Position numbers and translations under genes: made by a program. A stretch of DNA of 64,000 nucleotides from Methylicorpusculum oleiharenae (GTDB taxonomy: Bacteria; Pseudomonadota; Gammaproteobacteria; Methylococcales; Methylomonadaceae), in the NCBI RefSeq assembly GCF_009828925.2, contig NZ_WUTY02000001.1:806001-870000 (forward strand), read 5' to 3'. This document shows, piece by piece, positions 1-8,957 of this stretch. The first letter of the stretch is position 1; every line of letters starts with the position of its first letter. The notes under the pieces were generated by a model. That model did not search any database. It was not told where the DNA came from and saw only the letters and a list, made by a program, of their open reading frames with translations.

Positions 1-100
1 TGAGTGAGTTGTTAGTTTTGTCTGATTTGCAGCTCGTTAATGTACAGTGAGCCCGGCAAATATGCCACTTTGAACTAACAGTTCTTGCTTATTTATTCTT

Positions 101-124
101 ATCGCGGGCATGGCCCGCTCCTAC
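101..124. repeat. REP-type palindromic repeat
   Basis: A short GC-rich palindrome (core gcgggcatggcccgc) with flanking ctcctac. The same motif, more diverged, occurs as an inverted pair at 19938-20005 beside a transposase relic. This form and placement match repetitive extragenic palindromes mobilised by REP-associated tyrosine transposases. It lies in the 155 bases before the first gene, where I see nothing else. Confidence 0.65.
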
Positions 125-155
125 CGTACGGCTTATATATTCCTTGCGATGGCCT

Positions 156-1052
156 TCACTTAACGGCATCCAGCAAGGCAGCGTCAAGTTCTGTGTATTT
201 AAATTGAAAAGCTTGATCCAGTAAACGTTTTGGTATGACCCGCTGGCTACCCAAAACCAGTTCGGCCATTTCACCCAGCAATAAGTTAAGCAAAAAGGCC
301 GGTACAGGAATTAAGGCAGGTCTTTTTAAACACGCTGCCAACACCTGACTAAATTCTGCATTGGTTCTAGGTGCAGGTGCCGTCGCATTATAAACGCCCT
401 GCATGCTGTGATTGTCAATCATCGCCAATGCAATGTTGATCCAGTCATCCCGGTGAATCCATGACATCCATTGTTTTCCATCGCCAATTCGGCCTCCCAG
501 GCCCAGTTTGAACGGAAGCAGCATCCGACCAACAATTCCACCACCCGGAGCTACGACCAACCCTGTCCGGATAATGCAAACACGAACGCCCAGGGTTTCT
601 GCTTTTTTTGCCTCAGTTTCCCAAGCTTCGCACAAACGATGCGAAAAATCATCCCGGAAAGTTGATTGTTCGGTCAATTCTGTATCGCCCTGATTGCCGT
701 AATATCCTATGGCCGAACCGCTGATCAGTACTTGTGGTTTAACCTTCATTTTATTGATCGCTTCAATGAGCTGCTCAGTCAATTTGACACGGCTGTCCCA
801 TATTATTCGTTTGCGGGCATCAGTCCAGCGCTGGTCAAAAATCGGTGCACCTGCCAGGTTGATCACTCCATCAAAATGATCTTCAGCCGTTAATTCATCC
901 AATCTCCCCAATGCTGACACGCTTTGCCCGCAAAGTTCTGTAACCTGTTGCGGATTTCGGCTCAGCACAGTAATTTGATGTTCACTTTGTAACAGCGAAT
1001 GAATGAGGGCTTTGCCGATAAAACCGGTTCCGCCGGTGAGAAGTATTTTCAT
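156..1052 (-). CDS. TIGR01777/SDR39U1-family NAD(P)-dependent epimerase
   Basis: An extended short-chain dehydrogenase of the YfcH/SDR39U1 type, 298 residues, the usual family length. The N-terminus carries the nucleotide-binding GGTGFIGKAL motif directly after the start. The mid-region has the family-typical LISGSAIGYYG and the C-terminus the VIPKRLLDQAFQFKY block. The substrate of this family is unknown. I place the start at the ATG at 1052, which has a strong GGGAGG ribosome-binding site about 9 bases upstream, rather than the in-frame ATG 30 bases further out. It stands alone, with a 430-base gap upstream. Confidence 0.9.
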   Translation of the reverse strand: MKILLTGGTGFIGKALIHSLLQSEHQITVLSRNPQQVTELCGQSVSALGRLDELTAEDHFDGVINLAGAPIFDQRWTDARKRIIWDSRVKLTEQLIEAINKMKVKPQVLISGSAIGYYGNQGDTELTEQSTFRDDFSHRLCEAWETEAKKAETLGVRVCIIRTGLVVAPGGGIVGRMLLPFKLGLGGRIGDGKQWMSWIHRDDWINIALAMIDNHSMQGVYNATAPAPRTNAEFSQVLAACLKRPALIPVPAFLLNLLLGEMAELVLGSQRVIPKRLLDQAFQFKYTELDAALLDAVK

Positions 1053-1082
1053 GACTGCTTGCCTCCCTTGTTGGTATGGCAT

Positions 1083-1484
1083 TTTATGATCTGAAGATAT
1101 AAGACTGTGAGCTTTATATCTGATGTTTCCCAGTTTTTATAGGGTTGTCCAGGCCTGGTAGAGAACTTTGTTTGCATGAGTAGTTGCCGTCGTTCCGGCA
1201 TAGCCTGCCCCGGCCAGGGAATGCCGGGAGATTGCCCGAACCGTCAGACCGCCCAGCGAATCCAGAGCCATGGATAGCTCGAAGCTTACCATCCATGGCA
1301 CTGGATGCCCGTTTCCCGACGGGCATGACGGCGCTCATGGATTTAGCTGAAACATCTTGCTAATCAGGTAATGTTCTAATCGTGATTAGGTCTTGAGTTA
1401 TTAGATTAAGTAGGCTATTGATTTGCCAATGTTCATAAAGAATAACAAACTGACAAATCAATCAACCACCCTTTTAACCATGAC
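1083..1484. other. intergenic region with repeat remnants
   Basis: About 400 bases without a convincing gene. The left half (1140-1330) is GC-rich with imperfect inverted repeats such as cccgtttcccgacggg, resembling decayed extragenic repeats; open frames here lack any recognisable domain. Positions 1337-1369 form one copy of a 33-base dispersed repeat whose inverted partner lies at 12082-12114. The right part is AT-rich and featureless. Confidence 0.5.
1337..1369 (+). repeat. 33-bp dispersed repeat, copy 1
   Basis: Reads atttagctgaaacatcttg in its middle. Its reverse complement recurs at 12082-12114 with a single mismatch, both times in non-coding DNA. No coding sense is apparent. Confidence 0.7.
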
Positions 1485-1922
1485 TTAGTTTATGTTTGTT
1501 GCGTCCATTTGATCTTTTTTGTCAGGCAAGAACGACAATATACCGTAAAAAATATGTGACAAGCCGGTATACAGAAAAAAAGGATTATATTTTTCATCTA
1601 TCGGAACATCGTTGATGGCGCCATAAAACTCAACGCCACCGATCAACAAAATGATGAACAATCCCATGATCGTCAATTCCCGATAATTTTGTTTTCTCAA
1701 GCAGTATATAAACACCACCAACTGAGCTAAAGCCAAATAGATCAGCATGATTTTGAGATTATTACCCAGCGGCCCGTATAGATCATCGCCCATCGTGAAA
1801 AAACTGTCTTTCCCTGTTACAGACATGATTGCAGTCACGACAGTGACTAACAGCGAAACATAGTAGTTAGCTTCCAGACCGTACTTGACACTGTTTAAAC
1901 TTTTTGTTGCTAAAGCATTCAT
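1485..1922 (-). CDS. hypothetical four-helix membrane protein
   Basis: A 145-residue protein that I do not recognise. Four hydrophobic segments are visible at roughly residues 23-40, 57-76, 84-104 and 116-133, so it is likely an inner-membrane protein with both short ends (about 20 residues) in the cytoplasm. The last residues are polar (DKKDQMDATN). No catalytic motif is seen. The ATG at 1922 is preceded by an AGGTTCTC stretch and, a few bases further up, by a terminator-like hairpin with a T-run, so expression may be controlled by attenuation. The gene is separated by over 400 bases from ftsH upstream on the same strand and is probably transcribed separately. Confidence 0.75.
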   Translation of the reverse strand: MNALATKSLNSVKYGLEANYYVSLLVTVVTAIMSVTGKDSFFTMGDDLYGPLGNNLKIMLIYLALAQLVVFIYCLRKQNYRELTIMGLFIILLIGGVEFYGAINDVPIDEKYNPFFLYTGLSHIFYGILSFLPDKKDQMDATNIN

Positions 1923-1943
1923 GAGAACCTCGCGAAAAAAAAG

Positions 1944-1976
1944 AGTCCTCCCCCTAGTGACGCGTGGGGAGGACTT
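1944..1976 (-). terminator. terminator-like hairpin in the 5' leader
   Basis: Read on the minus strand, a perfect 10-base-pair stem (agtcctcccc / ggggaggact) with a loop of about 12 bases is followed by ctcttttttt. This is a textbook intrinsic terminator, yet it ends only about 20 bases before the start codon at 1922. It could end transcription coming from ftsH, or act as an attenuator for the downstream membrane-protein gene. Confidence 0.65.
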
Positions 1977-2175
1977 ATAGAGGAGGACATTACACTGGAA
2001 GCGCGCTTCCCGCAGCGCAGAAGCGCTGCCAAAATCAATATTAAGAACCTATCGATTTTTCAGCCATAGGCAGGAGATCTGCCCATGGCAATCGTTAATA
2101 AATCCCTACATACATGCGGATATCTTATTGGGTTGCCCATCTCCACAACGGATGGGCGGTTTGATCAATCGTTCA
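1977..2175 (-). promoter_or_regulatory. hairpin-rich untranslated leader
   Basis: On the minus strand this stretch contains several self-complementary segments in a row: gcccatccgttgtggagatgggc, gccatgggcagatctcctgcctatggc, gcagcgcttctgcgctgc and ggaagcgcgcttcc. They are followed by the terminator-like hairpin at 1944-1976. The layout of structured leader, then terminator, then gene is that of a cis-regulatory RNA, but I do not recognise any known riboswitch consensus. It could also be a cluster of extragenic palindromes. Confidence 0.35.
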
Positions 2176-2278
2176 AAGGGCTTGTTGCAGCCAGTTTATG
2201 ACTGCTAACAAACGGCTTTGATTGTTTTTTATCTCTAGTAACTCAGCCATGCTTATTTTGCCGGGTAAAAAAGTTGGT

Positions 2279-2318
2279 CCGTCCGCCCTAAGCTTGTTGA
2301 AGGCCTCAGAACGAACGG
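2279..2318. repeat. extragenic imperfect palindrome
   Basis: A stretch of the form gtccgccctaagcttgttga followed by aggcctcagaacgaacgg, an imperfect palindrome related in sequence to the repeat at 15686-15748. It lies just downstream of ftsH. Such elements are common non-coding repeats in proteobacteria. Confidence 0.4.
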
Positions 2319-2358
2319 TTTTTTTACAACGTCCCTTCAAAACCAAATTGACTGATTA

Positions 2359-4254
2359 TCAGGTTGCCAATCCGCCCTGGCCTACAGTTGGAGTTGTTCC
2401 GGAACCAGTTTCCGCAGTTGGCGGCTCGTCAGGTTTTGACTCTTCAATGACAGGTGGCGCCAATTTTTTGCCGTTCATCAGGTCATCTATCTGGAACTTA
2501 TCAATGGTTTCCCATTGCATCAACGCATCGGCCATATTGTGAAGAATGTCCATATTCTCAGTAAGGATGGTGCGCGCTCTTTCGTAGTTCAAATCCAGCA
2601 GATTACGTATTTCTTCATCTATCATTTCGGCCATTTTTTCGGACATGGCTTTTGCCTGTGGCCCCATATATCCACGACCTTGGTCTTCGCCGTAATCCAT
2701 TGCACCCAACCGGTCTGAAAGACCCCATTTAGTCACCATATTTCTGGCTAACTGGGTGGCTCTTTCAATATCGTTTGAGGCGCCGGTAGTGACTTTATTT
2801 TTACCGTAGATAATTTCTTCGGCGACACGGCCACCGTACAAACTGGCAATCTGGCTTTCAAGCTTGTCACGGCTGGCACTGTAGGTATCGCGCTCCGGCA
2901 GGAACATGGTAATACCCAGGGCTCCGCCGCGCGGCATGATGCTGACTTTGTAGACTGGATCATGCTCAGGTACTGTGCGGCCCACGATCGCGTGACCGGC
3001 CTCATGATAAGCCGTCATCAACTTGTCTTCTTCCCTCATCATCATGCTGCGCTTTTCAGCACCCATGATCATCTTGTCACGCGCTTTATCGAGGTGATTC
3101 ATGTCAACTACCTTTTTGTTCGTCCTTGCGGCAAACAAAGCGCCTTCGTTGACCAGATTTGCTAATTCGGCACCCGAGAAACCAGGCGTGCCTCTTGCCA
3201 AATCCATGATGTTGACATCATCAGCCAACGGAACTTTCTTCAAATGAACTCTCAAGATTTGTTCACGGCCTCTTATGTCAGGCAAGCCAACAGTGACTTG
3301 TCTGTCAAAACGGCCGGGTCTCAACAACGCTTTATCCAGTACATCGGCGCGGTTAGTAGCCGCAATTACGATAATGCCTTCGTTGCCCGCAAAACCGTCC
3401 ATCTCAACCAGCAATTGGTTTAAGGTTTGTTCGCGTTCGTCATTACCGCCATTCATACCGTTACCGCGATGTCTTCCCACCGCATCAATTTCATCGATGA
3501 AGATGATGCAAGGCGCGCGTTTTTTGGCTTGTTCAAACATGTCGCGCACCCTTGAGGCACCGACACCGACGAACATTTCAACGAAATCAGAACCCGATAT
3601 CGAGAAGAAAGGCACTCCGGCTTCTCCTGCTATGGCTCTGGCCAGCAAGGTTTTACCGGTACCGGGAGGTCCTACCATTAGCAAACCTCTGGGTATTTTG
3701 CCGCCCAGATATTCATACTTGGAGGGATCTTTCAGAAAGTCCACCACTTCAACAACATCTTCCTTCGCTTCTTCAACGCCGGCAACATCGTCAAATTTGA
3801 CCTTGATCTGATTTTCTTCCAGCAATTTAGCTTTACTTTTGCCGAAGTTCATCTGTCCACCCATACCGCCACCGCCTTGTTGCTTGCGGAAGAAGTAAAC
3901 CCAGACAGCAATCAGAAGCAACATAGGCGCCCAGGAAATGAAGATCTGCATCAACATTGACTGTCTTGGCGGACTGGCGACTTTGATTTTGACACCGTAC
4001 TCCAACAGTTCGTCTATTAAACGAGCATCATTGGGGTTGTAGGTAATAAACCGTTCGCCATTTCTTCTGCGACCGTCTATCTCATCACCATTAATAATGA
4101 CTTCAGAGATAGCGCCTCCTCTTACATCTTGTATGAAATCAGAGTAAGACAAGGCATAGTTACTGTCTCCCGACGGATTCATCCGGCTGAATGCTGAAAA
4201 GAGCGTAACGCCTACAGCAATCCAGATTAAAAATTTAATTGCATTTGTTTTCAT
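2359..4254 (-). CDS. ftsH: ATP-dependent zinc metalloprotease FtsH
   Basis: Membrane-anchored AAA+ protease that degrades misfolded membrane proteins and short-lived regulators. The 631 residues show an N-terminal membrane helix (about 7-23), a periplasmic domain, a second helix (about 106-122), Walker A GPPGTGKT (195-202), Walker B IIFIDEID, the SRH region [18 protein letters not shown], and the zinc-binding HEAGH (417-421). All catalytic features are intact and the length is close to the E. coli protein. The ATG at 4254 has AGGAG upstream. It follows hflC by 31 bases and forms an operon with hflK-hflC, whose products cap FtsH hexamers in the membrane. In enterobacteria these genes are unlinked, so this may be either the main FtsH or a second copy. 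Confidence 0.97.
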   Translation of the reverse strand: MKTNAIKFLIWIAVGVTLFSAFSRMNPSGDSNYALSYSDFIQDVRGGAISEVIINGDEIDGRRRNGERFITYNPNDARLIDELLEYGVKIKVASPPRQSMLMQIFISWAPMLLLIAVWVYFFRKQQGGGGMGGQMNFGKSKAKLLEENQIKVKFDDVAGVEEAKEDVVEVVDFLKDPSKYEYLGGKIPRGLLMVGPPGTGKTLLARAIAGEAGVPFFSISGSDFVEMFVGVGASRVRDMFEQAKKRAPCIIFIDEIDAVGRHRGNGMNGGNDEREQTLNQLLVEMDGFAGNEGIIVIAATNRADVLDKALLRPGRFDRQVTVGLPDIRGREQILRVHLKKVPLADDVNIMDLARGTPGFSGAELANLVNEGALFAARTNKKVVDMNHLDKARDKMIMGAEKRSMMMREEDKLMTAYHEAGHAIVGRTVPEHDPVYKVSIMPRGGALGITMFLPERDTYSASRDKLESQIASLYGGRVAEEIIYGKNKVTTGASNDIERATQLARNMVTKWGLSDRLGAMDYGEDQGRGYMGPQAKAMSEKMAEMIDEEIRNLLDLNYERARTILTENMDILHNMADALMQWETIDKFQIDDLMNGKKLAPPVIEESKPDEPPTAETGSGTTPTVGQGGLAT

Positions 4255-4285
4255 ACTTTTTCTCCTCTATGGAAGTATGAGGATA

Positions 4286-5146
4286 TCATTCTTCTTTCGA
4301 AAAATATTTGAAGAAATCAGATTTAGGCTCCAAAACCAGCGTATCCTGGGTTTTTTCGAAAGAAGTAGCATAAGCATTAAGACTTCTATAGAAGGCATAA
4401 AATTCCTGATTTTTACCGTAACTTGCCGCGTAAATCTCTGAAGACTTCGCGTCACCGCGACCACGTATTTGCTCGGACTCCCGATACGCATTGGCTAATA
4501 TTATTTCCCGTTCTTTGTCAGCTTGTGCGCTGATTTCTTCCGCTTGTTCTGAACCCTGAGAGCGAAACTCCCTTGCCACTCTTTCACGCTCGGCCTCCAT
4601 CCGTCTGTATACTGAACTGCTGACTTCTTCCGGCAAATCTATGCGTTTGATACGAATATCCAAAAGTTCAATCCCATACTCCTTAGCCACGGGTGCCAGC
4701 CGTGAAATCAACATACGGCGCATATCGCCCCTGTCTTCCGAAACCAGCTCTTTAATTGTCCGCCTGCCGAACTCGCCCCGCATGGCGTCTTTCATCACTT
4801 GATCCAGTCGCAGGTTCGCCTGATATTCGTCACCACCCATAGTGGTGTAGAAAAGACCGACATCTGATATTTTCCATTTAACAAATGAGTCAACGATTAC
4901 GTTTTTCTTTTCGGATGTCAGAAACCGCTCTGACTTCGCATCCAGCGTCTGCACTCTGGCATCGTAATGGCTGACGTTATTGATTAACGGCAGTTTAAAG
5001 TGTAAACCCGGATCGTAATCGGATTCAACAATTTCACCCAGTCTGAATTTGATCGCTTTTTCGCTTTCTCCTACATAAAACACGGTCATATAACTGAGGA
5101 GTAAGGCACTCAAGCTTATTGGAACTAATATTTGTGCTGGGTTCAT
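4286..5146 (-). CDS. hflC: HflC, FtsH-modulating SPFH protein
   Basis: A 286-residue SPFH/prohibitin-family membrane protein, half of the HflKC cage that surrounds FtsH. One N-terminal membrane helix (about residues 7-26) is followed by the band-7 domain (EKAIKFRLGEIVESDYDPGLHF region) and a long charged helical segment rich in E, R and A (about 170-240). Length fits the family. Its ATG at 5146 overlaps the hflK stop codon as ATGA, showing translational coupling, and ftsH follows 31 bases downstream. Confidence 0.96.
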   Translation of the reverse strand: MNPAQILVPISLSALLLSYMTVFYVGESEKAIKFRLGEIVESDYDPGLHFKLPLINNVSHYDARVQTLDAKSERFLTSEKKNVIVDSFVKWKISDVGLFYTTMGGDEYQANLRLDQVMKDAMRGEFGRRTIKELVSEDRGDMRRMLISRLAPVAKEYGIELLDIRIKRIDLPEEVSSSVYRRMEAERERVAREFRSQGSEQAEEISAQADKEREIILANAYRESEQIRGRGDAKSSEIYAASYGKNQEFYAFYRSLNAYATSFEKTQDTLVLEPKSDFFKYFSKEE

Positions 5147-6309
5147 AATCTGCTCCTGCTAACGCGACTTACCGGTTGTTGTTTTTGGATATTTTTAAGC
5201 TTTTCAGCTTGGGCGACCTGCCCTGCAGCCTGACTTATTTTTTCGGAGATTGAAGCTGAGTCGCTTTTATTTTTTGATTCGGAGGGGTTAAGCGGCAAAT
5301 AAAACATGTTGTTACCGTTTTCTACCGTTACCATCACCTTATTGCTGCTGCTGTACAGTTTTTCCTGAGCCTCAAGGTACATCCGTTTGCGGGTTATCTT
5401 CGGCGCTTTTTCATATTCTACGAGTAACTGGTCAAAACGTTCGGTTTCACCTTTGGATTTGGCGACCACCTGAGCTTCGTAACCTTCTGCTTCTTGTATC
5501 ATCCGCGCTGCGGCACCTCTTGCTTTCGGTATGACCTCGTTCGCATAAGCCTCCGCTTCATTGATCAACCGCTGCTTGTCTTCACGGGCTCGAATCGCAT
5601 CTTCGAATGCATTTTGAACCTCTTCAGGCGGCTGGGCATCCTGCAGGTTGACACTCGCGACTCTTAACCCCGTTTTATACTCATCCATTGCTTTCTGGAC
5701 TTCATCTTTAATTTCGGTGACGATTTGACTGCGTCCTTCAGTCAGGATAAAACCCATATCGTTTCTTCCGATCACTTCTCGCTCAATGCTCTCGGTGACC
5801 TGCCTGAGTGTTGCTTCACTCTGTTTGACGTTGAACAGGTAATCTTTGGCATCCTTGATTTGATATTGCACCGCCAGTCTGACACTGACTATGTTTTCGT
5901 CTTTGGTCAACATCAGGGATTCGGGTAAAACAGAACCTGAACCGTTGTTACGGCTGCCCGTGTTGTAACCTATTTCTATGAACCTTTGGTTTTCCACATT
6001 GACGATCTGCACGTCTTCCAAAGGCATGGGCAAGTGCCAGTGAGGCCCGGGCATCGAGGTAGAGACATAAGCGCCAAAACGGGTGACAACCCCCCGACTG
6101 CCTTGGTCTACTATATAAATACCACTGGCCAGCCAGCTGACACCTAACGCAGCGCCGGCGTACAAAGCCAACTTTTTGGTGTTTTTGGAAAAAAACTGAT
6201 TAAATTTTTCGGAATATTGATTCCAATGATTATCTATCTGCTCGCCCCAATCCGATTTTGACTTTTCACCCAGATCATGGTGTTCTTTATTCTCATTTTT
6301 CCAAGGCAT
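5143..6309 (-). CDS. hflK: HflK, FtsH-modulating SPFH protein
   Basis: Partner of HflC in the HflKC complex. The 388 residues comprise a polar N-terminus (MPWKNENK), one membrane helix (about 45-65 here), the band-7/SPFH domain beginning VDQGSRGVVTRFG, a charged helical region, and a variable C-terminal tail rich in Q, K and S. I take the ATG at 6309, which has GGAGA nine bases upstream, over an in-frame ATG at 6327 that lacks a ribosome-binding site; E. coli HflK likewise begins MAW. It is the first gene of the hflK-hflC-ftsH operon. Confidence 0.95.
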   Translation of the reverse strand: MPWKNENKEHHDLGEKSKSDWGEQIDNHWNQYSEKFNQFFSKNTKKLALYAGAALGVSWLASGIYIVDQGSRGVVTRFGAYVSTSMPGPHWHLPMPLEDVQIVNVENQRFIEIGYNTGSRNNGSGSVLPESLMLTKDENIVSVRLAVQYQIKDAKDYLFNVKQSEATLRQVTESIEREVIGRNDMGFILTEGRSQIVTEIKDEVQKAMDEYKTGLRVASVNLQDAQPPEEVQNAFEDAIRAREDKQRLINEAEAYANEVIPKARGAAARMIQEAEGYEAQVVAKSKGETERFDQLLVEYEKAPKITRKRMYLEAQEKLYSSSNKVMVTVENGNNMFYLPLNPSESKNKSDSASISEKISQAAGQVAQAEKLKNIQKQQPVSRVSRSRL

Positions 6310-6435
6310 GGTAGTAGTCTCCTGCATGTAGGTTTTTCGACCAGCTTTATCCTCTTCAGCTTAAAACTGAGTGCTTTTTTGCCGGTTTCTTTTAAGATTT
6401 TTAGTTTTTAAAGGTTTTGACTCAGGAAAAATGAG

Positions 6436-7893
6436 TTAACCCGGTTCAAGAAAGTCGATCAGTTCATGACTGAAATTGTTTTTCAGTTTCAATAATGCGC
6501 TGTTTTGAATCTGTCTGACACGTTCCCGGGTTAATGACAGATGTTCCGCAATATCCTGCAAGGTCATTTCATGATCATTATCCAGACCGAAGCGGCAGGT
6601 AATGATATCGGCCTCGCGAGCAGGCAAAGTCCCTATTGCTTTTCTCAAGCAGGCTTTTAATGCGCTTGCAGCCAAGGTATTGATGGGTTGCGGATAGTGA
6701 TGTTGCTCTAAAGTGTCTATCACTTCAGGCATGTCTTCATTGTTGTTAATGTTGCTGAACAAAGACACGGTAGGCTGGTAATTGTCGATAATCGCCTTGA
6801 TTTCGTCTTCAGGCAGTTTGCATTTTTCAGCTAGTTCAGTAACGCTGGGCCAGCGATTATTCTGCAAGTGCAAGCTGTTCATCGCTTCATAAACGGCCGA
6901 TGCTTTGGCCGCTATGTTGTATGGCAGCCTGACTGTTTTTTCCTGCCGGACCATGACTCTGGAAATGGTTTGTTTGATCCAGTATATCGCGTAAGTAGAA
7001 AAGCGAACCGAACGACTAAAGTCGAAACGGTCCACCGCTTTAATCAACCCGACCGTACCTTCCTGAATCAAATCGGAAAATGACAGGGTCTGATTGTTGT
7101 ATTGACGAGCAATGTAGGTAACCAGTCTGAGATTCCCTTTAATCATGGCTTGGCGGGAATCCACCATACCTTTTAACTTGGCCAGCAGGGTTTTAACTAA
7201 AACGTCATCCTGAAAACCCGCTTCTTTGTTCAGATTTTGCGACTTGATGCTGTAAACCACTTGCTGCAAAAAGTTGGGTAAAAACTGTATATCGCTCAGC
7301 GCCATCCGGCATTCTTGCAACGTCAATTCAACATTGATACTTTCTTCGGCATTAATGATTTTCTGAAAGCAATTGGTCAGTTTTATTTCAAGGCCCTTCG
7401 CTGTATCCTGTACAAGCTCGCTATTTTGTACAGGTTGGCTTTGTTCACAACCGCTCCGGTTAATCAACTCAGAAATATCAACACCTTTGCCCAACGAATC
7501 GAGAAATTCAGCCGCCATAATCAGCAGTGCCTGGGGCGAATTGATAATGATCTCTGTCAGTTCTTGTCTGGCCTTCCCCATTTTGCGGGCATGCCAGTTG
7601 AACTGTTCAGCAGTCAACACGACTGCATTTTGGGTATGAATTTTAAGTTCCAAAGATTCGGTGGAAGCCGATAAGGTGTCTTCATAATCATCACCATCGG
7701 CCTGATCAAGTGGAGTTGCTTCCTGTTCGAATAGTGTTTTCAAGCCAATGTCATTGTCTTGTTTGTTACTTGGCGTTTTAAATTTTGAGTTGGTGCGGTG
7801 CAGTAGTGAAGAGCGGTGTTCTTCATTGGTGGCGGACGTTAATCCATCATGAATGAAGCTGGTTGCAAGTTGAACATTTTGAAGCTGGGTCAT
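6436..7893 (-). CDS. sigma-70 family RNA polymerase sigma factor, group-2-like, divergent N-terminus
   Basis: A 485-residue sigma factor. Residues from about 245 carry sigma region 2 (NLRLVTYIARQYNN, then DLIQEGTVGLIKAVDRFD and FSTYAIYWIKQTI), region 3 and region 4 with the helix-turn-helix LTRERVRQIQNSALLKLK. The first 240 residues do not look like RpoD region 1.1 or the RpoS N-terminus; a helical block around 95-240 may be a diverged non-conserved region. It is neither an ECF nor an RpoH/FliA type and looks like a specialised RpoD/RpoS relative. The ATG at 7893 has AAAGGGG upstream. The gene is divergent from a CarH/LitR-like regulator across 140 bases, which suggests light or B12 control. 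Confidence 0.85.
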   Translation of the reverse strand: MTQLQNVQLATSFIHDGLTSATNEEHRSSLLHRTNSKFKTPSNKQDNDIGLKTLFEQEATPLDQADGDDYEDTLSASTESLELKIHTQNAVVLTAEQFNWHARKMGKARQELTEIIINSPQALLIMAAEFLDSLGKGVDISELINRSGCEQSQPVQNSELVQDTAKGLEIKLTNCFQKIINAEESINVELTLQECRMALSDIQFLPNFLQQVVYSIKSQNLNKEAGFQDDVLVKTLLAKLKGMVDSRQAMIKGNLRLVTYIARQYNNQTLSFSDLIQEGTVGLIKAVDRFDFSRSVRFSTYAIYWIKQTISRVMVRQEKTVRLPYNIAAKASAVYEAMNSLHLQNNRWPSVTELAEKCKLPEDEIKAIIDNYQPTVSLFSNINNNEDMPEVIDTLEQHHYPQPINTLAASALKACLRKAIGTLPAREADIITCRFGLDNDHEMTLQDIAEHLSLTRERVRQIQNSALLKLKNNFSHELIDFLEPG

Positions 7894-7996
7894 GGTTATT
7901 TTACCCCTTTAATTGGACTACCGATCAGGTAAGCCGTAGAAGTTTATTTGAAGCTAAATTAAAGCTTGGAATCAAAGTTACGCCAAAGTACAATGC

Positions 7997-8017
7997 TTGT
8001 CAAACTTTTTGTTAAAC
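7997..8017 (+). promoter_or_regulatory. candidate operator: two direct repeats TTGTYAAAC
   Basis: TTGTCAAAC at 7997-8005 and TTGTTAAAC at 8009-8017 form direct repeats spaced 12 bases, ending 17 bases before the MerR-type regulator start. CarH-type regulators bind direct repeats overlapping their promoters, so an autoregulatory operator serving both divergent genes is possible. The match is only positional. Confidence 0.3.
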
Positions 8018-8033
8018 AAACCCTGTGCAAATT

Positions 8034-8957
8034 ATGTATACCATCAAAACAGTTACCTCTCTCACAGGCATTAACACAGAAACCTTGCGCGCCTGGGAAA
8101 GGCGTTACGGCACGGTAATCCCTGTTCGCGACGACAAGGGGCGCCGTCTTTATACCCAACAGGACATCGAACGGTTAACCTTACTCTCCAACGCGACCCA
8201 GCAAGGCTTCACAATCAGCAAAATTGCCGAATTGAGCAATGCTGAATTGCAGGAACTGGTTTCTTCCCATCAGGAAACACGCAGTAATCACAATGATCTT
8301 TTCTTCACTCAAATAATCGATGCGCTGCTCAATTACCGCATGGATCAGTGCGAGGAACTTTTGCGCCGCGCACTGGTGGCAATGGAGCCGCTCGCTTATG
8401 CCCGCGATGTTTTGTTACCCACACTGCAGAATGTCGGCAATCTATGGCATGAAGGCAAACTTAGCATTGCACAGGAACATATGTTGTCCGCCTGCGTAAA
8501 ACGTATAGTTTTAAGCCTGGTCAATTCCATGCACCCTTTTACCGGGCCTAATCCCGGTATCATGTTTGCGACGCTAAGCGGTGAAGACCATGAATTCGGC
8601 ATATTGCTGACCTGTATGCTGGCTGTCTCTCAGCGCTGTCCGTGCTTTTACATAGGCCCGGATATTCCCGGCGATGAACTGTTAAAAGCCAGTATTCAGC
8701 TCAAACCCGCTGTTATTGTCCTTAGCTGCGTGACTTTTCCACCCCTGAATGAAACGGTGCTCGAGTTAAATCAACTTGCTAAATCAACATCCGATGACAC
8801 GCAATTATGGATAGGCGGTGCAGGTGCCCAGTTTCTTTGCGATAGAAACGAATTGGATAAAAAATTCATTTATACCGCATCTCTGGATGCCTTTAATGAC
8901 CGCCTGTTACGTCTTCTTAATGTCCAAAGAGCCCGTAACGTGCCACAAAACCCCTGA
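8034..8957 (+). CDS. MerR-family regulator with cobalamin-binding photosensory domain (CarH/LitR type)
   Basis: An N-terminal MerR winged helix (MYTIKTVTSLTGINTETL, RAWERRYG, GRRLYTQQDIERL) is followed by a four-helix B12-binding cap and a Rossmann-like B12 domain. The light-sensing W-x9-EH motif of CarH is intact (WHEGKLSIAQEH). The lower-ligand motif appears as ExHxxG (EDHEFG). In characterised members adenosylcobalamin makes a DNA-binding tetramer in the dark that light breaks apart. I prefer the ATG at 8034 to the GTG at 8025 because it starts at the conserved MYTI. The gene is divergent from the sigma-factor gene, a likely target. The B12 chemistry is inferred from motifs only. Confidence 0.88.
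   Translation: MYTIKTVTSLTGINTETLRAWERRYGTVIPVRDDKGRRLYTQQDIERLTLLSNATQQGFTISKIAELSNAELQELVSSHQETRSNHNDLFFTQIIDALLNYRMDQCEELLRRALVAMEPLAYARDVLLPTLQNVGNLWHEGKLSIAQEHMLSACVKRIVLSLVNSMHPFTGPNPGIMFATLSGEDHEFGILLTCMLAVSQRCPCFYIGPDIPGDELLKASIQLKPAVIVLSCVTFPPLNETVLELNQLAKSTSDDTQLWIGGAGAQFLCDRNELDKKFIYTASLDAFNDRLLRLLNVQRARNVPQNP

Noticed and set aside
1114-1338. 74-codon frame in the GC-rich intergenic block
   Set aside because: It consists of inverted-repeat sequence rich in G, R and P codons with no family resemblance.
1977-2175. Known riboswitch (fluoride, cyclic-di-GMP, guanidine classes considered)
   Set aside because: None of the recalled consensus cores aligns; only the hairpin-plus-terminator architecture is supported.
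3275-3811. 178-codon plus-strand frame inside ftsH
   Set aside because: It is antisense to the conserved AAA domain of ftsH; an overlap artefact.
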